Part shown: positions 10,491-22,705 of the stretch, in pieces
Layout of the letters: the number at the start of each line of letters is the position of its first letter
How positions within the stretch are numbered: position 1 is the first letter of the stretch
The notes under the pieces: generated by a model
What the model was told of the DNA's origin: nothing
Seen by the model: the letters and a program-made list of their open reading frames with translations, nothing else
Database searches by the model: none
NCBI GenBank assembly: GCA_033182465.1
Contig: CP137330.1
Location: forward strand, 744,001 to 808,000
Source of the DNA: Sanghuangporus weigelae
Taxonomy: Eukaryota; Basidiomycota; Agaricomycetes; Hymenochaetales; Hymenochaetaceae
Length of the DNA: 64,000 bases
Direction of reading: 5' to 3'
Program-made: the position numbers and the translations under genes

Positions 10491-12139
10491 ATATGTTCCA
10501 CGACAGGCAGCGTGTAAAAAGGAGAGTGGAATACGAGTGAAAATGGCGACAAGCGGGAAAGCTGAGTGAGAATAAGGCAGAAGAAGGACGACGGACAGGC
10601 ACACAGATTCCAGAAGATTGGAGACAGACGTGTGTTGTGTAATTAGTATGTCGCGTGGAAACGGACGATCGATATTTCCTAATTTGGACATACTTCTTTA
10701 GAACTTCTCAGGATGGTAGGATGTTTTAGAAATTTCAGAAACTTGAAAAAGGACCGTTTCTCTTTGCCGGTACTTCCACTAGTGCCAGCATCGTGGTGGA
10801 CAGACATACAGATACCTCCCGCTGTCGAGAAACGCGACGTTAACGCGCTGGCAACCCCGGACTACCCCGCCCCCCATCCCGCTCGTCGTCAAGGAAAGGA
10901 GAGAGAAAGGAAAAGAAGAAGGGAAGCTAGTACATACTCGTAAGCAAGTGGGAGGGGCTGGGCCGCGTCGTTGTTGCTGTCGAGGTCGACAGTGGACACG
11001 AGGAGGCGCTCGAGCACGAGGAGGGAAGGGGGAACTCCACTATTCGCTTTAGCGCTGTCACCTTTCGAGGCGCTTTGTTTCGGGTTTCTATTCTACGCTA
11101 CATGCAGCCACAGCCTCTGCCAGTACCAGTACCAGTCTATCTCCTTCTCCTGCCCCTCTCCACATCATCACCGCAATCACCATCACTCCCCTCGCGCCAG
11201 CAGCATCCGCATTGATCCCCCCACAATCGCCGATCCATCCTTCTAAGCTTGCTGCGTGCGCACCTCACGCGTCTTCTTTGCTTTTTCCTCCACCTTCGCC
11301 TCATACACAGTCCTTACAAGGTCTTTTTCTTCATCGCCTGTGCTGGACAAGGCTCGCTATTCTTCACAACTACACGTCTATCCGGCACCATAACCGAAAC
11401 CCGCTCGCGTTCGTTTTGCTCTGGTCAGCGGTTCCTCCATCACCATTCAAAGCAATTCGCTTGTCCTTACATATTGATACTCGATACTCCATCTACACGT
11501 GCGCCTTTCTCGTCGCCTCGCCCTCTTCCAAATAAGATATCTATTTGCTACGATCGGAGTGGGCGGCGTCTCGCGATTCCATTCATCCATCTTGGAACAC
11601 CCGCTGGACGTGCTGTTATTCCCGTTGACCCGACCCCTTATTTTCCTTGAGCTCGTTCACATTATAAAAGTGGTATCGAGCTCTATCTCCGACGGCCGTT
11701 TACCCTTCGGAATCGTTTCATGGTCATCTCCCTCCCATCGATAATAAGAGTTTCAGCAAATGCATACACGATTTTGCAAGAGACTTTTAAACAGGTTTTC
11801 TTACGTAGATTTGGAGAACATTGGTTTAATGGTGTTCGTTCGCGGGATTCGGGTATTCTAGTTCTGTGAGTAAAATTTCCTTCATTTTTTAATTCTCGGT
11901 TCGCCTCGTGGTGTCTTCTTGCTTGATTCTGTTCGGATGTGGTGATCACAGACGAGGGGGATGGAGTTATTCTCGTGCCAAGAGCCCGGGAAAAATAAAT
12001 CCACTCCACCTGCTCATTTTGCCTGTGATCCTTCTAATTTATTTTTAAACCTTAATACGTTTCACACTCAATATCAACTCTGAGATATCTTCTCTAACGC
12101 AATTACTGACGTGCATACTCAACCCATGCCGATTGACGA
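10491..12139. other. Upstream region of the mucin-like gene
   Basis: C/T-rich from about 11050, with many short frames. It should contain the promoter, leader and the unidentified first coding exon of the next gene: the long frame at 12140 has no ATG near its start, and a TATATAG acceptor ends at 12156. I could not pick the first exon with confidence. Confidence 0.45.
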
Positions 12140-15100
12140 TTGTTTGCTTTATATAGAAGCGATACCATCGCAGTCCCGTCTCGCCATGCAGCCGCCGATA
12201 CCCAAAGTCCACAACTTACGACGACGGCGATTTCGATTTCATCTGTTGCGAAGGCGGCTGCGAACTGGACCTCCTCCGCCCCCTGTAATAAGGTGCCTTC
12301 GATTACAGCTTCCCCTCCGCCTACCCGCGCGCTTTTGGTTTCCGAAAACGGAAACGGATTGAACGTGTCTGTGTCTGTGGCTTCTGCTGCAAGCCAGACA
12401 TCATCATCGTTGGACGCGTTATGGGCGGGTTCCTCTCTCGCTAGCGCTAGTAGCTATAGCCCCTATCTCCTTCGACGGGCCGGGCCGACAACTTTAGGCT
12501 TGTCTTCGGCTGAGGACCCTCCTCCAACTCCATCCCCATTCCCGTCTTTAACTCCTCCTTCGGAACCTTTTTCGAGCACCAATTCCGATTTCTCTTCTCC
12601 TTTGTCGAGCTTGTCCACGCCGCCGGCCGGGACAAGTTCGAATGGGGTTAGGTCGACGTCGACGTCGACGGATGGGAGTGCCGTGCTTAGTACTTTCCCC
12701 GAGATCTCGAGCAGTACGGATTCAACAAGCTTGTCTGACTCCGGATTCCCGACTTCTGTTATTCCAACGCTCTCGAGTTCGATTTTCCCCTCATCGCCGT
12801 TTTCGCCGTCTTTCACCACTCTAACGTCTTCGACCATTAGCGGGGCAAGTACGGACGCGGCATCGTCGAGTAGTAGTGATACAGATGCTTCAATTACGTT
12901 CTCGGAGGCTAGTTCTGTAGTCTCCTCTAGTACTATGGATAATACGTCTTCTGTATTTACTAGTACTGGCGACTCGACTCCGACTTCCGTCTCTACGACG
13001 AATTCGACGGATGCAGGAACGTCCACATCGACTGGTTTTGGTACTTCCTCTTCTGTTTCGAGTACGGATACGATACCGACGAGCACTTCCTCGGAGTTTA
13101 CATTCACCTCCACGTCTTCTTCGTCTATTTCGGCTTCTGGCACAAGCTCAGGCCCACAAACTACCAACGACTTTCCGAGTTCCTCGTTACCATCATCGTC
13201 TTCCGGGACTCAATTTAGCACGACTACTTCATTCCCTTTCCTTACCTCGAGATCCAGTCGGCATATGAGCGCCACGGTGATCATGTCCTCGACGATCACT
13301 GTGAAAGGACAATCTTCTTCTTCCGCCTTGGAGACGATCACGACTACCTTCGTCACATCGCGAGCTGGGGGTACTCCCATGACGATCACTTCCGTCGTCG
13401 TGGGTCCGAGTGGGAGTCTTAACGACGGAGCTTCGTCGAGAAGGTATGTGTGCATTTGAAAAATAATAGGGGAAGTTTCGATTGATTTATTTACGTTTTT
13501 CTTCTGTTTTGTTTGTTTGTTTGCGTAATATCTGCAGAAGTATGTCTTCTGGTGCTATTGCTGGGATCGCCATCGTCTCGGCTCTCGCGGTTCTAACAGT
13601 TGCTCTATGGATATGTTTCGCTGTCCGACGACACCGAAGACGACATGTACATCGAAATACGCATTATTCGGTGGCAGGGAGAGCTAGTAGTTATAGTCCG
13701 GACGGAAGCGGGGGACCGGGAATGCGCTCGCTCAGGTCGAGCATGGCTCTGGGATCCGGATATGGTGTACCTGGGAGAGGACGGGGTAATAGCTCTGGGT
13801 TATTACCAATAAGGACTTCTCCGTTGCAAGGTGAAGATGATGACGACGTGGATGCAATGCATAGCTCGAGTGCGCATTCTGGACCGGGAAGTCTGGAAGC
13901 TGGGATGATGACGCAGGTTAATCCGATCGCTCCTGCTCATACGACTTATACAATAGGATATCCGATTTTACCTGGGTGGAGAACCACGGATATGGAACGT
14001 GCGAATTTCGGCGACCCGGCGGCGGATAGGATAAGAGGTGGTGCTGGGAGCGCTGCAGTCGAGAATGAGAGAGTTCGTGATGGCACTGGAAATAGGGAAT
14101 GGGCAAGGCAGTTGTTGGATGCTGCGGGAATTGGTTCGTCAGCTGCGATTTCAAGTGCGACTTCCCGAGCTGGCCCTTCAGGATCCTATGGTCAAGGCTT
14201 CAGGAATCCCAAACGAGCATCATTTGTCTCGGGCTCGCTCCCTTCAACTCCGAGAGCACGTTCGGCTAGTCCACCTGAGCTGATGGCTGGTGTTGGTGCT
14301 GCAGTTGCACGTTCGACTCTACTTCCCACCAGAAGTGAGACCTTCGACGCGAATCTCAGTTCGTTGAGAGACACTCGGCGGACTACCATTACACGAAGTG
14401 ATTCGAACTCTGCCTTCCAGCGAAAGAGCCTACCACCGAGTGCGTGGCCGGTGATCGATACGTCCAGGAGTATGAGTAAAGGTATAGAAAGGGATGGTTC
14501 ATCTTCACCTGTTCGTGCAAACGAACCGAATACCGAGACGTTCGGGCGTGCACGCTCACATTCCGGTTCTGCGGAGCTTTCTTCGAGTGGACATGGGCAT
14601 GGACAGAGTAGCCGTGTAGTCACGTCCTCGCAGGGACATGGAAGTGCTACTGCGTCCGGGGAGAATGAGGGGAGTTCCAGCTCAGGTTCGGGATCGGGGA
14701 GTACGGGAAGTCATCAGGGCGGTACTGGCGCTGCAACCCAGAGTCAGAGCCTGATGTACGGTCGGAAACAGAGTAAGAGACGGAGCAATAGCATGGACGG
14801 AGGGTTCTTTTCGCGTGCCGCCTCGTTAGCGCGGGGGAGTTTGCGAACATACCAACGAAGGCCATCTTCATCTGGGATCATGTTCAATGATGTGGAGGTG
14901 ACTGCGAAGCGACCGCCTTCTCCTGTCTCGCGATTAGTGCCCAGTGTACCGCTTTCTCCTTCCACTTCTACTCTTACTCCTAACACTCCTGCGATTGGTG
15001 CCGTCATCCCGCCTTCGCCTTCGCCTGCACCCTCTCGTGTGCCCTCTTCGTTTCTTCGGCAGCAGAGCCCGGGTCCGATCAGTTTGCCTCCCCGGTCACC

Positions 15101-15537
15101 ATCTGCGTTGATGATGATGCGCTCTTCGGGAGCCGGGATGAGGGACTCGGGTGTGGGGTTACCTGTGATCCTCGCTACGCCATCTCCACTTCCTACACCC
15201 GACTTCCTTCATCATTCTCATGAACATCATGTCCCTGATGGGAGGCTTGACCCACGGCTTGCCGCTCGGCTACAGGAAATACATAATGTTCAGTCGAGTA
15301 TGAGTACGGTTGGGTTGAAGGATAATGAGGATTACTCGAGGCCTATCCTTCCGGTATGTATCATATCGAGTTCTTTTTGGCGATTATCGCTGATGATTCT
15401 TGATTCGAACTTTGTAGCTGGTGAAGAACCGTGATAATCGTGATAGCATGACGAGCGCGAGCTCGGAGTACTCCCAGCCGTCGCGACCTGAGATCGATGA
15501 CGACCGAACACCTACACAGCCTAATATGAGGATATAA
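12140..15537 (+). CDS. Mucin-like Ser/Thr-rich single-pass membrane protein, 5' end not resolved
   Basis: Visible exons are about 12157-13443, 13538-15353 and 15418-15537, with introns of 94 and 64 nt. The first part (about 430 residues) is a Ser/Thr/Pro-rich ectodomain with strings such as SSSSDTDASITFSEASS, the substrate type for O-mannosylation. A single TM segment (AIAGIAIVSALAVLTVALWICFAV) follows at the start of the second exon, then a basic stop-transfer RRHRRRH. The cytoplasmic tail is about 600 residues, Ser/Pro/Gly-rich, ending QPNMRI. The layout resembles fungal wall-stress sensors and MID2-like proteins, but no cysteine-rich WSC domain is seen. No ATG or signal peptide lies in the first exon frame, so an upstream exon spliced onto the acceptor near 12156 (or 12173) must supply them. 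Confidence 0.72.
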
Positions 15538-16199
15538 CCAATATCAATGATATCTACTCTTCCTCTTCTTCCACGTCTTCCTCCTCTATTTTTGCTGTCC
15601 TTTTTTGGCTTCCTCCGCTCACCACGATTGATTACGTTCACGATGAAAATTCAAAGGACTCACATTTTATCTCGGCATTCCCAATCAGAACACAGTAATA
15701 TATAGATCCCAATCGCACTACACGCATCAAGAACCTGTCTTTTTCCATATATTCTTTCGTGCATAGTGTATACTCAATATTCGGCATCCTATCCTGTCTA
15801 TCAGTATTACCTCTTCTTGTTTCTCTTTTCCTTCCGCCTTTTTTTCAGCTGTGCCCGAGTCATACCCGTGCCTTGCTAGATATCAATTACCTTCCTTTCC
15901 CCTTCTCGTTTCTTCTACTTTTCCTATTGGTTCCTACGTTGTGCTTTGATTTTCTGTTTTACTGTCATTGTTGATTGTTGACTTCCGTCCCTACCTGTAG
16001 CTGACCTTCCTTCGCTCTTTTCTTTCGATCAAGGACTTTACGCCCACATAGCCAAGGAGATCCGGTTTTTGTATAGTCTTGGCTTGGATATTGGAATGAT
16101 TGAGACTGGTTTGAGATGACAATAACATCACTAGAATTAATTAATACTGTATTAATCTGTCGCTAAAACACTTGAGAATTTGTATGTATGTATAAGGTA
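15538..16199. other. Intergenic 3' flank
   Basis: Pyrimidine-rich downstream region of the mucin-like gene up to the left TA of the adjacent MITE. No gene seen. Confidence 0.5.
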
Positions 16200-16866
16200 C
16201 AGGCATTTACTGGTCCTTTAAACAGTACCCTTCCTTTGAACACCCTACATTTACTCACTCAAACCTCCGATTTGCAACTTGAAATCTTTATCGTAGGTGG
16301 ACAGAATACACATGAGTCATGCTGCGAAATTTCAGCAAATTACCATGTCCCGTTAAATACAGAGAAATTATTTACTGCTGAATTTCAGTGAAACTCAATG
16401 AGAAACAATGAATCAGATGCATTTTGCTATTCATCCATGCTTTGAGCATGACTCAAAAGCAGATATATTAGTACTCCACTACTGTAAGTACATGCAGCCT
16501 AGTTTCTGTGGCGAAAGAGCCATCCAATGAATTAATATAAGGCATACAATAAAGGTGACTTGAAAAGCGTGACAGGCAGACTTATCAACATTATTATGTA
16601 ATCGGGCGGATCTCATCTCGCGAATACATGCACTAGCGTAACACTTATGTCACAAGGTGTTCAAAGGAGTTAATTTCGTGACATTTACCCTACTTTTTTC
16701 ACACGCACAATTTGATTTTTCCTGCACATTTTACAGCTCAAAAAATTTTCAGCATATAGCCTCCATAGCAGACTACTCAGATATGTAATTAGATTTTTTT
16801 TAAATGTTTGTGGTGTTGTGTACGAGTGGATCTGTATTGGGTGTTCAAAGGACCAGTAAATGCCTG
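16200..16866. mobile_element. MITE-like element with Tc1/mariner-type ends and TA target duplication
   Basis: The left end reads CAGGCATTTACTGGTCCTTT and the right end is its reverse complement (AAAGGACCAGTAAATGCCTG). Both ends are bordered by TA (16198-16199 and 16867-16868), the target duplication of the Tc1/mariner superfamily. The 667-bp interior is A/T-rich and carries subterminal repeats of the motif around TTTGAACACC (about 16232 and 16843, inverted near 16657). No transposase frame is present, so it is a non-autonomous element. Confidence 0.75.
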
Positions 16867-16868
16867 TA

Positions 16869-17892
16869 ACGTCGAGTTATTGTAATCGTGTGACAACATT
16901 TCCAAATTTGATAAATCGCCCATTACACGGTTTGCAAACTACTCTTTTCTCTTCCTCACTCATTCCGGACTCGCTTTATTGTCCTCTTGCGAACGATAGC
17001 ATACCCTTTTCTCGCAGGAGTCTACCGCTTGTCCAAGACTATACGGCTTTATCATGTTTGGGTAGAGCTAGCCTGCTCTCATGGAACGCATCCCGTTGGT
17101 CGAGAGATTTTGGGAGGTGTTTTTTCCTATGTTGATGGGGTTGGGCGTACATTTTTCTATGTTCACGGTGGTTGATGTGAAGGAGGCGAAGATCGAACTT
17201 AGGGTTGTTTCGTTGAAAGAAGGGAACTTTGAGGTGATGTTGTATGTCATTCTTTGTTCGATGGTTTTGAGAATATATCTTCTCCGCGTGGACGATTGTT
17301 CATTGTCTCTCTTTCTCTCACCTTTGAGACATGGTGAAGGATGGAGCTTGAGCAAGTGCCGTTTTCCCTGTATTGCTTTGCTGTCAGAGATTCCATTGTG
17401 TTTGTTGTGGTGTTGAACTTGTTGCATGACCTGACGTGATGTAGACGTACTAACGTGGGCCCAAGAGATCTTCTGTACTACTTCAAGTCCAGGTCCTGGT
17501 TCGCAATGCAATAGTCTGCAATTTGTGTTTTTATTCGCATTTATCGCGAGTAATACCTGGCTCGTTCCACAAGCACGTACTTATCCGATGCACCCTAGTT
17601 CATTTTTTTGCCATCGCTATATCACCACGCTGCTCCATTCAATCTTCGTGTACATCATCTCCAGGATAACTGTCCATGCATTCTTAATTTCTCGGTCATT
17701 TACGAAGCTGTGTTCAGGGTTGGATCAGATCCCCAACGGGTTTTCACATGGGGTTGACGTACTGACCTTTGTAAACTCATCAAGCGAACATTGCAGCGGC
17801 ACTTCATAATTGGTACAGCCTACTTGTCTTCGATACCGAACCCGCTAGCAAATCTAATTGAAGCCTAAACTGGCCATTCACTCGAGTTCTCG
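16869..17892. other. Intergenic, no gene recognised
   Basis: Short overlapping frames on both strands without conserved features or consistent splice sites. This is the upstream region of the acyltransferase gene. Confidence 0.45.
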
Positions 17893-20402
17893 ATGCCAGA
17901 CCATTCGCCGAGCTACATTTACGATGTCCTCCTTGTAATCTGGAGACTGGTCGTCAGTATTTTCTTTAGAGAGATCCGACCTCGTGGCGCGTATAACATC
18001 CCAAAGAGTGGCCCTGTCATTCTTGTTGCTGCTCCTCATGCTAATCAAGTCCGTTTGATTTCCTTTACCCACAAATGACACAGAACTTATGAATTCTTTT
18101 ATTGAAGTTTCTTGACTCCTTCATTCTGATGTCCGAAGTGCACCGAGAGACTCGTCGGAGAGTCGAGGCTCTGATTGCGGCAAAGAGCATGAAAAGGAAG
18201 GTTATTGGAACGTTCGCCAGGTGGATGTCGGCGAGTATGCGACTCATCTCTGGACGTAGGAGCCGGAACGCATTAAATGTTATCTGTATAGTTCCAGTCG
18301 CGAGAGCAGCTGATGATGCAAGGCCCGGCTCCGGTTTGATCGTTTTGTCCGATGACGATTCGTGCACGATTCTCGGATACGGAACGCGATTCGAATCTGA
18401 ACTGAAACCAAAATCACAGATCATGCTTCCCAAGTCTTTAGGTGCGCTGACCGCGGAAGTAGTGGAGATCGTTTCGGATTCGGAGATGAAAAGAAGGAAG
18501 GAATTCGGTGATGAGAATGAGAAAGGGACGCTTCAAATACGAGGGGCAATTGCGCAAGCAAAAGCAAATGGGATTCCTGGATTGAACTTCAAATGCGTGC
18601 CTCATATAGACCAGCAGGAAGTGTATCGTTTTGTTTATGAAAGGCTAAAAGATGGTGGATGTATTGGTATCTTCCCGGAAGGTAAGTCCCAAAAATTCTA
18701 CATCGTAGGTACTTAGCCAATTCATGTATTTCACCCGAAGGTGGTAGTCACGACCGAACGGATCTCTTGCCCCTAAAAGCGGGAGTGACGCTTATGGCAT
18801 TAGGTGCCATGGCTAATGATGCTTCTATCGACGTGAAGATAGTTCCTGTAGGCTTGTCCTATTTCCATGCACACAAGTTCCGTTCTAGGGCAGTCATCGA
18901 GTTCGGATCACCTATGAATGTGCCTCAGGAGTTGGTTGAATTATATAAGGAAGGCGGAGTCTCGAAGAGACAAGCATGCTCCAGACTGCTCGATCTCGTT
19001 TACGAGCGGCTGAAGACCGTCACCCTGCGTGCCCCAGATTATGAGACATTGATGGTATACCGTAACATCATTCCGGATGACCAAAATGCTGAAACGCTGA
19101 ATGCTTCTTGCCGCAGGTGATACAAGCAGCCCGTCGTCTCTATCAAACTCCGGGTCAACACCTGACTTTGAGCCAAGTAGTGCAGTTGAACAAGCGCTTT
19201 CTTCAGGCATATTTGCATTTCGAGGACGATCCGCGAGTTGAGCACTTGAAACAGAGTGTACTGAAATACAATCGCGCACTACGTGATTTGGGTCTTCGTG
19301 ACCATCAGGTGAGCGATACAAGACCGTTCAATGACGTATAGGTGGATTCAATCTTACCGTTTTGTTTGTTGTTGGCTGGTAGGTTCCAAGAGCCAAGCCT
19401 GTCAGTTGGAAAGTCTTAGGTCTTCTTACTTACCGCTTGGGACTCCTTATCTTCTGGTCTGCTCTTGCTCTCCCAGGCGTCGTATTGAACGGACCTATTT
19501 TCATATTGGTATCTATTATTTCGCGGAGGAAAGCCGAAGGTCTGTGCCTGAGAGGATCAGCTTCGGGAGGCGTATTAAATATCGGATTTTCGTATAGAAG
19601 CACTAGCTGAATCGACTGTGAAGGTGGCTGGCCGAGATGTCATCGGGTCTTGGAAGGTTATCATCTCAGTGGTTGCAGCGCCAATACTCTATTCCATATA
19701 CGCGATTTTGGCACTCTCCATTGCGATTCGAGCGAATCTGCCTCTACAATGGAGAATTTTGACACCTATACTGACACTTTGCTCTCTTCCGATAATGAGT
19801 TACGCGGCTCTGAAATTTGGTGAAACCGGAACTGACATTTTGAAGTATGTATAACAGAATAAACTGCATCAGCGAGGTTATTCTGAAAAACGTGGAGGTC
19901 TCTTCGCCCTTTAGTAATTGCGCTCTTTCCTGGGCAACACCATCGCCTCAACGAAATAAAACGGACGAGGCAAAGGCTTTCTAACGAACTTACAGGTCTT
20001 GTCAATGAACTCGCACCAACGTTGTGGGAGGATTTTGATAAGGTAAAGCGATACGTTCCCATACCGGATACTTTCACCAAGCAGGTTTTAGAATATCGCC
20101 CTGATTCCTTCGGCGAGTACTCCCTCCACTGACCAGTCCGATCTTTGGAGCAGGAGCAGGAAACCACATAGGAGCTCTTTTCACGCATCCTATGGTAATA
20201 CCTTTCTTCCAAACTCTTTGAGATTTAATCAACCTTTTTTCTCTAATAGGCATGGTTGGATGATAATCTTCTCGGGCGAGACTTTTCAACAAGTAGATCA
20301 AGCGAGAACGGCAATCGCGAGACTTGCGAGCCTGGTGGACAGGGTGAATCAGATGAAAGTATTCCGAGTGCATTCTCCCTAATCAACGATGAGAGTCCGT
20401 AG
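17893..20402 (+). CDS. Glycerol-3-phosphate / dihydroxyacetone-phosphate acyltransferase (Sct1/Gpt2 family)
   Basis: First step of glycerolipid synthesis, acylating sn-1 of glycerol-3-phosphate or DHAP at the ER. Exons: 17893-18048, 18108-18681, 18741-19054, 19117-19308, 19383-19539, 19598-19844, 19898-20042, then about 20092-20194 and 20250-20402. The acyltransferase block PHANQ/FLDSF spans the first splice (His49, Asp55). The substrate-binding block FPEG/GSHDRTDLLPLKAG spans the second. Hydrophobic segments follow in exons 5 and 6 (near LGLLIFWSALALPG and VVAAPILYSIYAILAL), then SLRPLVIALFPGQ. All introns to exon 7 keep frame. The 3' end has a one-base conflict: exon 8 opens in one frame (IPSASTPSTDQSDLWSRSR) but the conserved HPM/AWLDD junction lies in another, so this copy may carry a small indel or use a different last intron. 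Confidence 0.9.
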
Positions 20403-20555
20403 AATAGCATCTGGTTAAAATTACCATAGCTTCAGCAGCGATTATCTATGTAAAGGCTGAATGATTCCAAGTTTTGATCTCAAGCGCTTTAACTCCCAGT
20501 CCACGATTCGAAGACGGGCGCACGTCGGACGCGTTTCGGTCATGTGACTGGATTT

Positions 20556-21315
20556 ATGAATCCGGCCCTAGGCCTCTCAGTATTCGCCACCAAGACCATC
20601 CTCTTTATACTTGTCATGCACGAACAATGTGCGCTTCGCCTATTGCTGAAATTTCGTCGAAGTTCGTGTACTTATCACTGAATATATAGCTCAATACGCT
20701 CCGGCTGCACATGTTCCGTTGATCAAATCACCAAGCTTGCGCATTCCTCGACCAGTGGGTCACTCATTCATGCTTCTTGGCTTTCGTGCGTCACTCTGAT
20801 ACTAGCATCCAATTCACAGATAGAAGCGCCTCCGGATATTCATCCTCTTCCAGATGACATCAACGCCTATGTGAGTACTTCGGCTTTGTTGCCTATCAAG
20901 GATGATCTCATGCGGTCTGCAGTTTGTGTATCCGTTCACATTAGAGCCTCACATCGTCATTCTCGAGTCCTCGCGAGCAACGACTATTGCAGCGCACACC
21001 GCAAGGCATGAGGCTTATCTGAGACAGCGTGAAGAAAATAAGGAAAGACGGAAACGTGAGGCCCTCCGACGTATTGCTCCAGGATTCGAACCTCAGAACG
21101 GTCCTTTGGTTCCGACAAAAGTTTCTGAAACTGGAGGTGCGCGTAGTGTTGTCTCTACTGCATCACAGGGAGAAGGAGCCGCTGGAGACACAGGAAACGA
21201 TGCCATTGCAGCCGGTCATATCCGTCAGCGGAGTGTGATGGACGACCTTGTAGATCACCTTGCTGCGTTGGATGCAGCTGGTGAACCATCTTCTGGCGGT
21301 GGCAGGTCCGGATAG
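20556..21315 (+). CDS. Uncharacterised membrane-associated protein with very short introns
   Basis: A 213-residue product is obtained from exons 20556-20661, 20690-20785, 20824-20870 and 20923-21315. The junctions keep frame: LLKFRR/TQYAPAAH, SFMLLGF/QAPPDIH and DDINAY/FVYPFTLEPH. It has a hydrophobic segment near residues 10-22 (FATKTILFILVM), a Pro-rich middle, a charged helix (RQREENKERRKREALRR) and a Gly/Ser/Ala tail. I do not recognise the family. The first two implied introns are only 28 and 38 nt, well below the 48-75 nt norm of this window, so exon 1 or its border may be wrong. The last exon is the most secure part. It starts about 150 bp after the acyltransferase stop, on the same strand. 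Confidence 0.5.
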
Positions 21316-21607
21316 CGCCTATGCTTGCTAGAAGGTCATCGCACGTCGCTACGAGTAGGCCGGATTGGAAGACGCGTAGGTTGTTTCCTGTATCGAGAGC
21401 GGTAACAGAGTTATCGATGGATGACGTTCCGAGATATCAGTGTCTTCTCGTTCATAGCCTCGTCTACTCTTCTGACTTCGCTCTATAAGTAAGATCGTGC
21501 CATATCTGGTGCTGGATATTCTTTGAATAAGAACTCCTCTTCTGTCTCCTTTATCGCCACATGAGCTAGATTACCGTGACGCCCTGGTGCACACGCCGGA
21601 AAAGTTG

Positions 21608-22135
21608 TCACTCTCTTCCCTTTTCCTCGATCTGATTCGCCAGATCTTCCCAGATGTCGGCAATATTCTCGTCTTCTTCTCTAAACATAACCATACCAAG
21701 AGCTGGCCATTCACCAATCAATATCATGTCATAATTTGGCTTATTCTCCGCCACTGCGATACGAGCGATGTGTCGCCGTAAGCCATCCACGATCCGTTGA
21801 CAAGTTAACATTATCTACTCACCAACAACTTTGGTGAAGGTGTGGCCTTCGCTATGGAAGTACCAGAACTTGTACTTCGCGCTCTTGAAGCCGTCTTGGA
21901 AATACTTGTTCACAGCTAACCAAGGCAGATAATTTATTAGAATGCAACGTCCAACTTCTGTGAAATTTGATATCATCTTACCATTTTCGATGGTTCTGAT
22001 TCCTTTATCGTCTGCAATTTTTTCCAGATCTCCGAGGTCCTGTGGTGTAGCTGTATGCCACATGAGAGTCCATTCTTGAGCTGCTGCTCGATTGACATTG
22101 AACGGTTTCTTCCAGTCGGGTCTTTCTGACATCAT
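21608..22135 (-). CDS. Small protein of unknown function, three exons
   Basis: Exons 21982-22135, 21823-21915 and 21608-21753 give 130 residues starting MMSERPDWKKPFNVNRAAA. The introns have strong signals: GTAAGA..GTTAG (66 nt, with a CTAAT branch motif) and GTGAGT..CGCAG (69 nt). The product is rich in Trp, Phe and charged residues (SAKYKFWYFHSEGHTF, MILIGEWPALGMVMF) and ends in an acidic helix, DIWEDLANQIEEKGRE. There is no signal peptide or TM segment. It looks like a small soluble globular protein with an alpha/beta pattern, family unknown. It is divergent from the paralogue pair that begins at 22706. Confidence 0.6.
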
Positions 22136-22705
22136 GTTGCTCTGGAGAAATGCAGACCCGAGTCAAGTAATTCTCCTCCAGCAATATTTGTATCAGCCGC
22201 CACACGGCACGTACATCCCCGCAAGGTATAATCAAGTTATAAACCTACCTTATTGCCACTACTTATCATCGATTTCAAAAGGTTTCCACTAGGATTGCTG
22301 GCTGGATATAATCCCGACCTACTTTTATCCTACTTCCAGCAGACCAGAAATCTACTGCTGGCAACTTTGGGAACTTGGCTCACTACGCGATTGTTTCCGT
22401 CGTCATTGCTTAAAATGTGGCTAGCGGGTGTGACGCCAGTAATAATTACTATGACATGGTCAACCAGGTCAATGATACCCTGGTCTGAGGCGGTGCTGGT
22501 GCCTTCTGCGACTATGACCTCATGTTGCTCATATTATTGCTTGCATGGGGATATTCTTAGCAACACTAACGCAATGCAATGCGCCTTGTCGAGGAATGCG
22601 ATTACAACATACGCAAAGGAACCTTACATATTAGAGATGAGCTGCGACAGTGAAGCTCATGAAAGCCCCTATTCATCACTGCGGTCGTCGTAACAAGCAT
22701 CAAGA
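22136..22705. other. Divergent promoter region between two small orphan genes
   Basis: No supported gene. A hydrophobic frame at about 22253-22693 lacks an ATG context and splice logic. Confidence 0.4.

Noticed and set aside
12463-13167. Acidic Glu/Val-rich minus-strand frame of 234 codons
   Set aside because: It is the antisense shadow of the Ser/Thr-rich repeat region of the mucin-like gene.
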